Assembly: GCA_905479515.1 (NCBI GenBank)
Contig: CAJQMX010000245.1
Coordinates: 1 to 5,428 of the forward strand
DNA: 5,428 bases
Reading direction: 5' to 3'
From: an uncultured Parasphingopyxis sp.
GTDB taxonomy: Bacteria; Pseudomonadota; Alphaproteobacteria; Sphingomonadales; Sphingomonadaceae
The position numbers and the translations under genes were made by a program. Every line of letters starts with the position of its first letter. The stretch's first letter is position 1. This document shows, piece by piece, positions 1-4,663 of the stretch. Under the pieces are notes generated by a model. That model had not been told where the DNA came from. It did not search any database and saw nothing but the letters and a program-made list of their open reading frames with translations.

Positions 1-26
1 CAGCGTTTTTGACCAACTTGTGACAT
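1..26 (-). CDS. Possible 5' end of a divergent gene (first 8 codons only)
   Basis: On the minus strand an ATG at 26-24 opens a frame reading MSQVGQKR before the window ends. An AGGA sequence (TCCT at 32-35 on the plus strand) lies five bases before this ATG, which is good ribosome-binding-site spacing. There is no other candidate gene on this side, and the plus-strand frames all meet stops before trmL, so a gene divergent from trmL is plausible. Eight codons are far too few to recognise a product or to exclude chance. If real, its start codon would lie only 27 bases from that of trmL, and its promoter would sit near or inside the trmL 5' end. Confidence 0.25.
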
Positions 27-47
27 CTGTGTCCTGCTGGGTATGAA
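19..47 (+). promoter_or_regulatory. Candidate sigma-70-type promoter for trmL-hemF
   Basis: TTGTGA (19-24) and TATGAA (42-47) are separated by 17 bases and each matches four of six bases of the housekeeping consensus. Transcription would begin near base 54, which is the A of the trmL ATG, so the mRNA would be leaderless. This fits the absence of a clear Shine-Dalgarno sequence before trmL. The boxes are weak and could be chance. Confidence 0.3.
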
Positions 48-53
48 GCAGCC

Positions 54-503
54 ATGCGTATCGCCCTTTTCCAGCCAGATATCGCCGGGAATGTCGGCAC
101 AATATTGCGGACTTCTGCCTGTTTTGGCGTTCCTGTCGATATTATCGAACCATGCGGTTTTCCCTATTCCGACCGCAAATTGAAGCGCGCGGGCATGGAT
201 TATGCGGCGCAGGCCGATGTGAGTCGCCATGCCGACTGGGCAGCCTTTCGCGAATCACACCCTGCGCGCATCGTGCTGCTCACCGTCGATGGAGACACTG
301 CCCTTCCCGATGCGCGGTTCGAGTCTGATGATATCATGATGGTCGGTTCCGAGAGCGCCGGCGCGCCGCGCCATGTTCATGATGCCGCAGCCTTGCGGAT
401 TCATATTCCGATGCAGCCCGGCTTTCGATCCTTGAATGTCGCGATTGCAACGGGCATCGCACTCGGCGAAGCTTTACGACAAACGGGAAACTGGCCGAAA
501 TGA
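54..503 (+). CDS. trmL: tRNA (cytidine(34)-2'-O)-methyltransferase TrmL (SpoU/TrmD knot family)
   Basis: The 149-residue protein is a small SPOUT-class methyltransferase, close in length to E. coli TrmL (157 residues). Family members act as dimers in the cytosol and use S-adenosylmethionine to 2'-O-methylate the wobble nucleotide of tRNA-Leu isoacceptors, stabilising codon-anticodon pairing. The three SpoU motifs are present in order: PDIAGNVGTILRTSACFG at about 8-25, MMVGSESAGAP at about 95-105, and IHIPMQPGFRSLNVAIATG at about 116-134. The last two form the trefoil-knot cofactor pocket. There is no N-terminal RNA-binding extension, which separates it from the longer TrmH/RlmB proteins. The ATG at 54 places the first strand (MRIALFQPDIAGN) where the family begins. 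No good ribosome-binding site precedes it. Its stop overlaps the hemF start (ATGA, 500-503), so the two are probably co-transcribed and translationally coupled. The family is secure; the exact tRNA target is inferred from homology. Confidence 0.93.
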   Translation: MRIALFQPDIAGNVGTILRTSACFGVPVDIIEPCGFPYSDRKLKRAGMDYAAQADVSRHADWAAFRESHPARIVLLTVDGDTALPDARFESDDIMMVGSESAGAPRHVHDAAALRIHIPMQPGFRSLNVAIATGIALGEALRQTGNWPK

Positions 504-1354
504 TTGAAATGGATGCCCAGCAAAAGGCGGCGCGCGTAGCGTTTGAGAAACTGCGTGACCGGATTTGTGCTGAATTCGAAACCATCGAAACCGAAGCGGG
601 CAGCGATGCTCGGTTTAGCTACACGCCTTGGGAACGGCCCGACGAAACGGGCGTACCCGGCGGCGGCGGCGTGCAAGGTCTGATCAAGGGCGCGGTTTTC
701 GAAAAGGCCGGGGTAAATGTCTCCACGGTTTCCGGGCAATTCAGCGAGGAATTTGCCAAGACCATCAACGGGGCCGAATCAGATCCGCGCTTTTTCGCGA
801 CGGGAATCAGCCTTGTTGCCCATATGGCGAACCCCCACGTGCCCGCGGTCCATATGAATCTGCGTTTTCTCAATACGACCAAACGCTGGTTCGGTGGCGG
901 CGCGGATTTGAACCCCCCGATTCCCTATAAGGAAGACACCGATTATTTTCACACCGAGTTGTTCAAGGCCTGTGAGGCCCATGAGCCGGGTGACTATCCC
1001 AAATTCTCAAAATGGGCCGATGATTATTTCTGGATTCCCCATCGCAATGTGGCCCGGGGCGTCGGCGGGATATTTTTCGATCATCTGGAGATTGATGACG
1101 ACGACGCGTTCAATGCGCATCTGGCCTTTGCTGACCATGTCGGGGAAACGTTTTTAAAGGCGTTCCCGGCGCTTGTGCGCAAGCGGATGAACCAGGAATT
1201 CACGGATGAAGACAAAGCGACCCAGCTTGAATGGCGCGGCCGCTATGCCGAATTCAACCTTGTTTATGATCGGGGCACGCTGTTCGGGCTCAAGACCGGC
1301 GGGAATATCGATGCGATCCTGATGAGCCTGCCCCCGCTCGCGACATGGTCGTGA
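500..1354 (+). CDS. hemF: Oxygen-dependent coproporphyrinogen III oxidase
   Basis: HemF converts coproporphyrinogen III to protoporphyrinogen IX by two oxygen-dependent oxidative decarboxylations, a late step of haem synthesis, as a cytosolic homodimer. The 284-residue protein carries the family's invariant blocks: FSYTPWERPDETGVPGGGG (39-57), NPHVPAVHMNLRF (111-123), RWFGGGADLNP (129-139), YFWIPHRNVARGVGGIFFDHL (within 176-196), and WRGRYAEFNLVYDRGTLFGL (245-264) followed by TGGNIDAILMSLPPL (267-281). It stops at PPLATWS, whereas E. coli HemF (299 residues) continues for roughly 25 residues after PPLVRW; this may be normal for sphingomonads, which I could not check. The ATG at 500 overlaps the trmL stop; an alternative ATG at 509 would remove three residues. 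Neither has a clear Shine-Dalgarno sequence, which suggests coupling to trmL. A GNAT gene follows after 12 bases in the same reading frame. Being oxygen-dependent, it indicates an organism that can live aerobically. Confidence 0.95.
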   Translation: MIEMDAQQKAARVAFEKLRDRICAEFETIETEAGSDARFSYTPWERPDETGVPGGGGVQGLIKGAVFEKAGVNVSTVSGQFSEEFAKTINGAESDPRFFATGISLVAHMANPHVPAVHMNLRFLNTTKRWFGGGADLNPPIPYKEDTDYFHTELFKACEAHEPGDYPKFSKWADDYFWIPHRNVARGVGGIFFDHLEIDDDDAFNAHLAFADHVGETFLKAFPALVRKRMNQEFTDEDKATQLEWRGRYAEFNLVYDRGTLFGLKTGGNIDAILMSLPPLATWS

Positions 1355-1366
1355 GACGCTAGGCAC

Positions 1367-1954
1367 ATGGGTTTGCAGACACTCAAAGCGGGTGAACTGG
1401 GTGCCATCGTCTCCTATCTGGATATGCGCGAAAGACCCAAGCCTGCGCCGCTTCCCCCTTCCCCGCTGCGGCTGGTCCGGTGGAAGCCGGTTGATCCCGA
1501 CAAATATCGTATGCTCTTCATCCGGGTCGGCGGGCCATGGCTCTGGTTTTCCAGGCTCGTGATGGACGATAGTGAGCTGTGCCAGATCATCGAAGATCCG
1601 CAGATCGAGGTTTTCGCTGTGTTGGATCCCAACGGGATCGAAGTCGGGATGCTTGAACTGGATTTTCGCGAAACCGGAGATTGTGAACTTTCCTATCTCG
1701 GCCTCGTGCCGGAACTCGCTGGTTCGGGGCATGGGAAATGGCTGATGGCAGAAGCTCTGATGCGGGCTTGGCGCAAAACCGTCTCCCGCGTCCATGTTCA
1801 CACCTGTACGCTCGACCACCCCGGCGCGTTGCGGTTTTATCGCAATTCAGGTTTCACGGTGCGCGGTCAGGCTGTCGAAACATTTTCTGATCCGCGACTT
1901 GCGGGTTTACTACCGCAAGATTGCGCACCGCATGTCCCCCTGCGTGAGGCCTAG
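1367..1954 (+). CDS. GNAT family N-acetyltransferase
   Basis: The 195-residue cytosolic protein has a GNAT fold in its C-terminal two thirds. The acetyl-CoA pyrophosphate loop (motif A) is seen as LGLVPELAGSGHGKWLM at 111-127, containing GSGHGKWL. Motif B follows as VHTCTLDHPGALRFYRNSGF at 144-163, with the common H-P-x-A-x-x-F-Y-x-x-x-G-F pattern. Upstream, GGPWLWFSRLVM (55-66) and MLELDFRETGDCELSYLGL (95-113) match, from memory, a family common in alphaproteobacteria whose substrate is unknown to me. The first 35 residues are proline-rich and probably precede the fold. The start at 1367 is the only good ATG after hemF; a weak AGG lies three bases before it, so translation probably depends on coupling with hemF. 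The stop TAG shares the CTAG at 1951-1954 with the stop of the convergent membrane gene. The substrate cannot be read from the sequence. Confidence 0.85.
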   Translation: MGLQTLKAGELGAIVSYLDMRERPKPAPLPPSPLRLVRWKPVDPDKYRMLFIRVGGPWLWFSRLVMDDSELCQIIEDPQIEVFAVLDPNGIEVGMLELDFRETGDCELSYLGLVPELAGSGHGKWLMAEALMRAWRKTVSRVHVHTCTLDHPGALRFYRNSGFTVRGQAVETFSDPRLAGLLPQDCAPHVPLREA

Positions 1955-2718
1955 GAAAAAACGTCTGGGGCCGATGAACTCGTCGGTGACGTGTCAGTGA
2001 GCTGCCTGTAAATCACAACTGCCATCAGCGTGAAAATCGTCGTGCCTGCGGCGGACACGAGACCCGAAATCACCGCCAGTAACACCGTTCCCGTTCCACC
2101 CAGCTCCATATCGAGGCCGAGAAGCGCAAACACCGTACCGAACACGAGCGCACAGACGATTGAAATCAGGAAATACACAATCCCGACAATCAGAATGAAT
2201 GCGAAGATCGGCAGGGCATTACCTTTGGTGACGGCAAAACTTCTCTGAATCGCTGTCATCGGGTTGCGGATGTTTTCCGAAATGGCTGCCACGCCGATCG
2301 GTGCCAGCCGCGTGGCCAGATAAAGGCCCGGGAGGATGAACAGCAGCAGGCCAAGCCCGACGATGATGTTGCTCGAAAGGTTGATCAGGAAATAGAAAGG
2401 CAGGAATAGCAATCCGGCCTTGATCGCTTCTCCAACCGTTTGCCTGCCACCCGCCATGACCAACGACCAGATTGCCAACTGGCCAACCATTTGAATGAGG
2501 CTGATCACAAAAATCAGCGGCAGATAGGGCTGCAGAACCGCCACTATCGCATTTAGGCTGGTCAAATCCTCGATCGGAGGCAGCATGAAGGACAACACCA
2601 GCCCGGGCAGCAGGAAAAAGACGCCCGCGATTGCCACGAGCAATTGCATCTCCCGGCCCAGCAATTGCCGGACTTCATCCCAACCCGCGCTCGGGGAAAA
2701 TCGATGTGCATCAGCCAT
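1951..2718 (-). CDS. Multi-pass inner-membrane protein, GDPD-membrane-domain/YciC-like
   Basis: The 255-residue integral membrane protein has about five or six hydrophobic segments, near residues 26-47, 66-88, 100-118, 120-138, 167-202 (possibly two) and 211-237, and a short Ser/Thr-rich polar tail. The cytosolic N-terminus has an amphipathic stretch with Trp (SAGWDEVRQLLGREMQLL, 10-27). Between hydrophobic segments lies PGLYLATRLAPIGVAAI followed by NPMTAIQRSFAVTKGN (130-167), a pattern I associate with membrane domains related to the glycerophosphodiester phosphodiesterase N-terminal region and YciC-type proteins. There is no phosphodiesterase domain, so I infer only a membrane role. The start at 2718 is chosen because the family usually begins shortly before the W-D-E helix. 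ATGs at 2727 and 2784 are possible, but the longer form would add a basic, non-hydrophobic leader reaching almost to lipB. No clear Shine-Dalgarno sequence precedes it. The gene is divergent from lipB and convergent with the GNAT gene. Confidence 0.75.
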   Translation of the reverse strand: MADAHRFSPSAGWDEVRQLLGREMQLLVAIAGVFFLLPGLVLSFMLPPIEDLTSLNAIVAVLQPYLPLIFVISLIQMVGQLAIWSLVMAGGRQTVGEAIKAGLLFLPFYFLINLSSNIIVGLGLLLFILPGLYLATRLAPIGVAAISENIRNPMTAIQRSFAVTKGNALPIFAFILIVGIVYFLISIVCALVFGTVFALLGLDMELGGTGTVLLAVISGLVSAAGTTIFTLMAVVIYRQLTDTSPTSSSAPDVFS

Positions 2719-2725
2719 GGCTGCC

Positions 2726-2754
2726 ATAATGCGGCGTGATGATGAACCGCACAA
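2726..2754 (-). promoter_or_regulatory. Candidate promoter for the minus-strand membrane gene
   Basis: On the minus strand, TTGTGC (2754-2749) and CATTAT (2731-2726) lie 17 bases apart. They match the housekeeping consensus at three and four of six positions. The -10 box ends seven bases before the ATG at 2718, which would again give a leaderless or almost leaderless transcript. The evidence is weak and positional. Confidence 0.22.
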
Positions 2755-2758
2755 GCCC

Positions 2759-2789
2759 TTGATCCCCGGTCTCTTCCCGCACATGTAAT
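2759..2789 (+). promoter_or_regulatory. Candidate promoter for lipB
   Basis: TGTAAT (2784-2789) matches five of six bases of the -10 consensus and ends six bases before the lipB ATG, so transcription would start at about the A of the ATG. TTGATC (2759-2764) is a possible -35 box, with a long 19-base spacer. lipB has no Shine-Dalgarno sequence, which fits a leaderless mRNA. With the minus-strand promoter it would form a compact divergent promoter within 77 bases. Confidence 0.3.
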
Positions 2790-2795
2790 CTCGCC

Positions 2796-3455
2796 ATGGA
2801 GACAAGCGATATCGAATGGCGCGTTTGGCCGGGTCTGACAGACTATCCCGCAGCGCTGGCTGAAATGGAGGCGCGCGCTGCTGCAATCCATCGCGGAGAA
2901 GCTTCCGAATGTATCTGGCTGCTTGAGCATCCACCGCTCTACACCGCCGGAACGAGCGCCGCGCCTGAAGAACTGCTCAGCGCAGAACGCTTTCCCGTTT
3001 ATACAGCCGGGCGCGGAGGCCGATACACCTATCATGGACCGGGCCAGCGCATCGTTTATGTGATGCTGAATCTGGCAAAGCGGGGCCGTGATGTCCGCCA
3101 TTTCGTCTATTCGCTGGAAGCATGGGTGATCGCGAGTCTTGCTGATCTTGGGGTCAATGCGCGGCGCGCCGATGGCCGAATTGGCATCTGGACCGACGAC
3201 GGCGACACCGAAGCAAAAATTGGCGCGCTCGGCGTGCGCATTCGCCGTTGGGTGAGCTTTCATGGTTTTGCGCTCAATGTTGCGCCCAATCTCACGCATT
3301 TCGACGGCATCATACCGTGCGGGATTGCTGAATATCCGGTGACGAGCCTTTCAAAACTGGGCGTGGCAACTGAAATGCCTGCCGTCGATACAGCGATTCG
3401 CGCGCACTTTCCGGACTTCCTGAGAATGTTGGAAGCACCTGAAACAAAGGATTGA
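2796..3455 (+). CDS. lipB: Lipoyl(octanoyl) transferase LipB
   Basis: LipB moves the octanoyl group from octanoyl-acyl carrier protein to a lysine on lipoyl domains (pyruvate and 2-oxoglutarate dehydrogenase E2 subunits, GcvH); LipA then inserts sulfur to make lipoate. The 219-residue cytosolic protein is close to the usual length (E. coli 213). Visible signatures are [12 protein letters not shown] (44-55), the lipoyl-transferase signature [16 protein letters not shown] (73-88), and [20 protein letters not shown] (141-160). The catalytic pair appears as Lys141 and Cys175 (GIIPCGI), corresponding to Lys135 and Cys169 of E. coli LipB. The ATG at 2796 gives a normal N-terminus. No Shine-Dalgarno sequence is visible, but a -10-like box lies just upstream. 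lipA is not in the window. The gene is divergent from the membrane-protein gene and followed, 75 bases later, by the lipoprotein gene, which has its own ribosome-binding site and possibly its own promoter. Confidence 0.96.
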   Translation: METSDIEWRVWPGLTDYPAALAEMEARAAAIHRGEASECIWLLEHPPLYTAGTSAAPEELLSAERFPVYTAGRGGRYTYHGPGQRIVYVMLNLAKRGRDVRHFVYSLEAWVIASLADLGVNARRADGRIGIWTDDGDTEAKIGALGVRIRRWVSFHGFALNVAPNLTHFDGIIPCGIAEYPVTSLSKLGVATEMPAVDTAIRAHFPDFLRMLEAPETKD

Positions 3456-3478
3456 ATCCGGAAACACAACGGATAAAC

Positions 3479-3507
3479 TTGTGGCGCGAAAACGGGAGCG
3501 CTATCTC
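3479..3507 (+). promoter_or_regulatory. Candidate promoter for the acidic lipoprotein gene
   Basis: TTGTGGC (3479-3485) and GCTATCTC (3500-3507), 14 bases apart, resemble the Caulobacter-type housekeeping promoter TTGACGS-N10-14-GCTANAWC, matching five of seven and seven of eight positions. Transcription would start near 3514, leaving a leader of about 17 bases that still includes the ribosome-binding site. It lies in the lipB-lipoprotein gap, so the lipoprotein may be transcribed on its own. Confidence 0.4.
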
Positions 3508-3517
3508 AATTGCGAAC

Positions 3518-3524
3518 AAGGGAG
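3518..3524 (+). promoter_or_regulatory. Ribosome-binding site deciding the lipoprotein start
   Basis: AAGGGAG lies six bases before the ATG at 3531. This supports 3531 over an in-frame TTG at 3510, which lies upstream of the site and would place seven extra residues before the signal peptide. Confidence 0.65.
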
Positions 3525-3530
3525 ACGGTG

Positions 3531-3866
3531 ATGCGCATTACGACGAAACTAGTGAACGGATCAGCAGCGATGCTGGCTGTGTTGGCGCTGGCAGCCTGTG
3601 GCGGCGGCACCGAAACGGCGACAACTGATGAAGATACCGCCGTGACGGATGTCGACCCCGGCGAGGGCGACGGAACGATCAACGATACCACCTTGATTGA
3701 TGGCACTATTGGCGCCGAAGAAGCGATGGGTATGGAAAGCCGGATGCCTGCCGATAGCCGAGAAGCGCCTGAAGCTCCCGCTGCAGAAAGCGATGATCCG
3801 CCAGCCAGCCCGCCACCGGCTGCTGAGCAACCGGCTACAGACGATGAAGAAGACACTGACGAGTAA
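3531..3866 (+). CDS. Small, highly acidic outer-envelope lipoprotein of unknown function
   Basis: The 111-residue precursor has a type II (lipoprotein) signal peptide: a basic start (MRITTK), a hydrophobic core and the lipobox LALAAC ending at Cys23. The residues after Cys are Gly-Gly-Gly, with no Asp at +2, which by the E. coli rule favours transfer to the outer membrane. The mature part (23-111) has no recognisable fold. It contains 27 Asp/Glu against two Arg and no Lys, is rich in Thr, Ala and Pro, has a proline-rich stretch around 90-101 and ends in the acidic tail TDDEEDTDE. It is probably disordered and strongly negatively charged, perhaps binding cations or acting as a charged spacer; this is inference. 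I do not recognise the family. It has its own ribosome-binding site and precedes a secreted protein and a KpsC-like gene. The signal peptide, clean ribosome-binding site and ordinary codon use support a real gene. Confidence 0.75.
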   Translation: MRITTKLVNGSAAMLAVLALAACGGGTETATTDEDTAVTDVDPGEGDGTINDTTLIDGTIGAEEAMGMESRMPADSREAPEAPAAESDDPPASPPPAAEQPATDDEEDTDE

Positions 3867-3869
3867 AAT

Positions 3870-3891
3870 GGCTGCCGGGCTAAGCCCAGCC
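3870..3891 (+). terminator. Stem-loop just after the lipoprotein stop codon
   Basis: GGCT (3870-3873) can pair with AGCC (3888-3891), and GGGC (3877-3880) with GCCC (3884-3887), around a TAA loop, leaving a three-base bulge (GCC, 3874-3876) on one side. It begins four bases after the stop. There is no T-run after it, so it is not a classical intrinsic terminator. It could be a weak terminator, a 3'-end stabiliser or nothing. Confidence 0.25.
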
Positions 3892-3924
3892 GAGTCGGCA
3901 GAGCGGCGAACCGAGAAGCACCGG

Positions 3925-3953
3925 CTTACCTATGTCGCCGCGCGCGTTACAAT
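3925..3953 (+). promoter_or_regulatory. Candidate promoter for the 215-residue exported protein
   Basis: TACAAT (3948-3953) matches five of six bases of the -10 consensus. CTTACC (3925-3930), 17 bases upstream, matches four of six of the alphaproteobacterial CTTGAC form. The start would be near 3960, giving a leader of about 18 bases that includes the ribosome-binding site at 3965-3970. This would make the exported protein independently transcribed from the lipoprotein. Confidence 0.4.
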
Positions 3954-3964
3954 GACGGTGAGTG

Positions 3965-3970
3965 AGGGAG
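3965..3970 (+). promoter_or_regulatory. Ribosome-binding site deciding the exported-protein start
   Basis: AGGGAG sits seven bases before the ATG at 3978. An in-frame GTG at 3972 is only one base downstream of it and is therefore unlikely to be the start. Confidence 0.65.
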
Positions 3971-3977
3971 AGTGAAC

Positions 3978-4625
3978 ATGCGTAGATTCGGAACGGTCAT
4001 TGCCGCACTGGCGGCGATGGTAGGAGCGGCAGTTGCGGCTCCTGCTTCAGCGCAGATATTCTTCTTCCCGCCGGAACATCAAGGCCAGCCCGTCACTGGC
4101 GCCGAACCGGGCCTGTTCGCCCCCACGATGGTTGGTGGCGAACCAGCCGAAGTCCGGGCCAATCTCATCTGGAACCTGCGCTCGAGCCTCAATGTCGCGG
4201 CGCTCAACTGCCAGTTCTGGCCCTCGGTGATGTCGGTCGATAACTATAACGCCATTTTGACGCATCATGCTGACGAGCTTAGCGCTGCCTATGAAGGTCT
4301 GAAGGCTTATTTCCGCCGGACTGCCGGGCGGAGATGGCAGTCCTCCATGGATGAATATACGACCAGCATGTATCAAAGCTATATTCGTGTCGGTTCTCAG
4401 CGCAGCTTCTGCACGGCCGCTGCCGAAATCGCCCGTGATGCCCTTGCAAGGCCCAAAGGCCAGCTGCACATCACGGCACAGACCCGGATGCGTCAGATGC
4501 GTAACAGCCTGGTATCTTATGCTGACGCGACTATGCCCTATCACCAGCCGGTGCCGTTGCCGCCGCTACTCCAGCTTGATGAGGCCTGCTGGCGGGGCAG
4601 TAGCTATAATAGCCGCCGCTGCTAA
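3978..4625 (+). CDS. Exported protein with four cysteines, unknown function
   Basis: The 215-residue precursor has a clear Sec signal peptide: basic MRRFG, a hydrophobic run of Ala/Val/Leu to about residue 21, and an A-S-A cleavage site after Ala25, leaving mature QIFFFPPEHQ. The mature protein starts with a flexible, Pro/Gly-rich segment (27-57) and then looks mainly helical, with the stretch LRSSLNVAALNCQF (67-80), DNYNAIL (88-94), then ELSAAYEGLKAYFRR (100-114) and YTTSMYQSYIRV (127-138). Four cysteines at 78, 145, 204 and 215 (the last residue) could form two disulfides in the periplasm. From memory, similar proteins are annotated as hypothetical in sphingomonads; I know of no function. 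No catalytic motif or additional membrane segment is visible. It has its own ribosome-binding site and a plausible promoter, and lies 38 bases before a KpsC-like gene. That position suggests, but does not show, an envelope or capsule role. Confidence 0.8.
   Translation: MRRFGTVIAALAAMVGAAVAAPASAQIFFFPPEHQGQPVTGAEPGLFAPTMVGGEPAEVRANLIWNLRSSLNVAALNCQFWPSVMSVDNYNAILTHHADELSAAYEGLKAYFRRTAGRRWQSSMDEYTTSMYQSYIRVGSQRSFCTAAAEIARDALARPKGQLHITAQTRMRQMRNSLVSYADATMPYHQPVPLPPLLQLDEACWRGSSYNSRRC
4605..4610 (+). promoter_or_regulatory. Perfect -10 hexamer upstream of the kpsC-like gene
   Basis: TATAAT occurs at 4605-4610 inside the 3' end of the preceding gene, as part of GCTATAAT, which matches seven of eight positions of the Caulobacter GCTANAWC box. 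A start near 4617 would leave a leader of about 47 bases before the ATG at 4664. The best -35-like sequence, TTGATG (4576-4581), is 23 bases away, which is too far for a normal promoter, so this may be chance within Ser-Tyr-Asn-Ser codons. Confidence 0.3.
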
Positions 4626-4639
4626 CCTTGCCAAGATCG

Positions 4640-4658
4640 GCGGGGGCTTGCATCCCGC
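4640..4658 (+). promoter_or_regulatory. Hairpin just upstream of the kpsC-like start
   Basis: GCGGG (4640-4644) can pair with CCCGC (4654-4658) around a nine-base loop. It ends five bases before the ATG at 4664, in the place where a ribosome-binding site would be expected and none is seen. It could influence translation or termination, but five pairs in GC-rich DNA are easily found by chance. Confidence 0.2.
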
Positions 4659-4663
4659 TCTGC

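Noticed and set aside
1154..1819. A 221-codon open frame on the minus strand across the end of hemF and the GNAT gene
   Set aside because: It is antisense to two well-supported genes, its protein has no family features, and its codon positions are explained by the opposite strand.
1936..1980. Possible bidirectional terminator around the convergent stops (CCCC ... AAAAAA ... GGGG)
   Set aside because: The arms pair poorly beyond four bases and the A-run lies within the loop, so no convincing terminator forms.
2719..2934. N-terminal extension of the membrane protein up to 2934 or 2784
   Set aside because: It would run into lipB or take up almost the whole promoter gap and would add a polar, basic leader unlike the family. 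The start at 2718 fits the expected N-terminus better.
2562..3299. A 245-codon open frame on the minus strand across lipB and the start of the membrane gene
   Set aside because: It is a shadow of lipB and is out of frame with the membrane protein. The composition (many Cys, Arg and His) looks like non-coding translation.
3506..3856. A Ser/Ala-rich 116-codon frame opposite the lipoprotein gene
   Set aside because: Its low-complexity composition is the mirror of the acidic, Ala/Pro-rich lipoprotein. The plus strand has the signal peptide, lipobox and ribosome-binding site.
3697..3975. A 92-codon plus-strand frame overlapping the lipoprotein and the following gap
   Set aside because: It is in another frame from the lipoprotein, has no ribosome-binding site and no recognisable feature.
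4047..4544. A 165-codon minus-strand frame opposite the exported protein
   Set aside because: It is antisense to a gene with a clear signal peptide and ribosome-binding site, and its translation has no domain signature.
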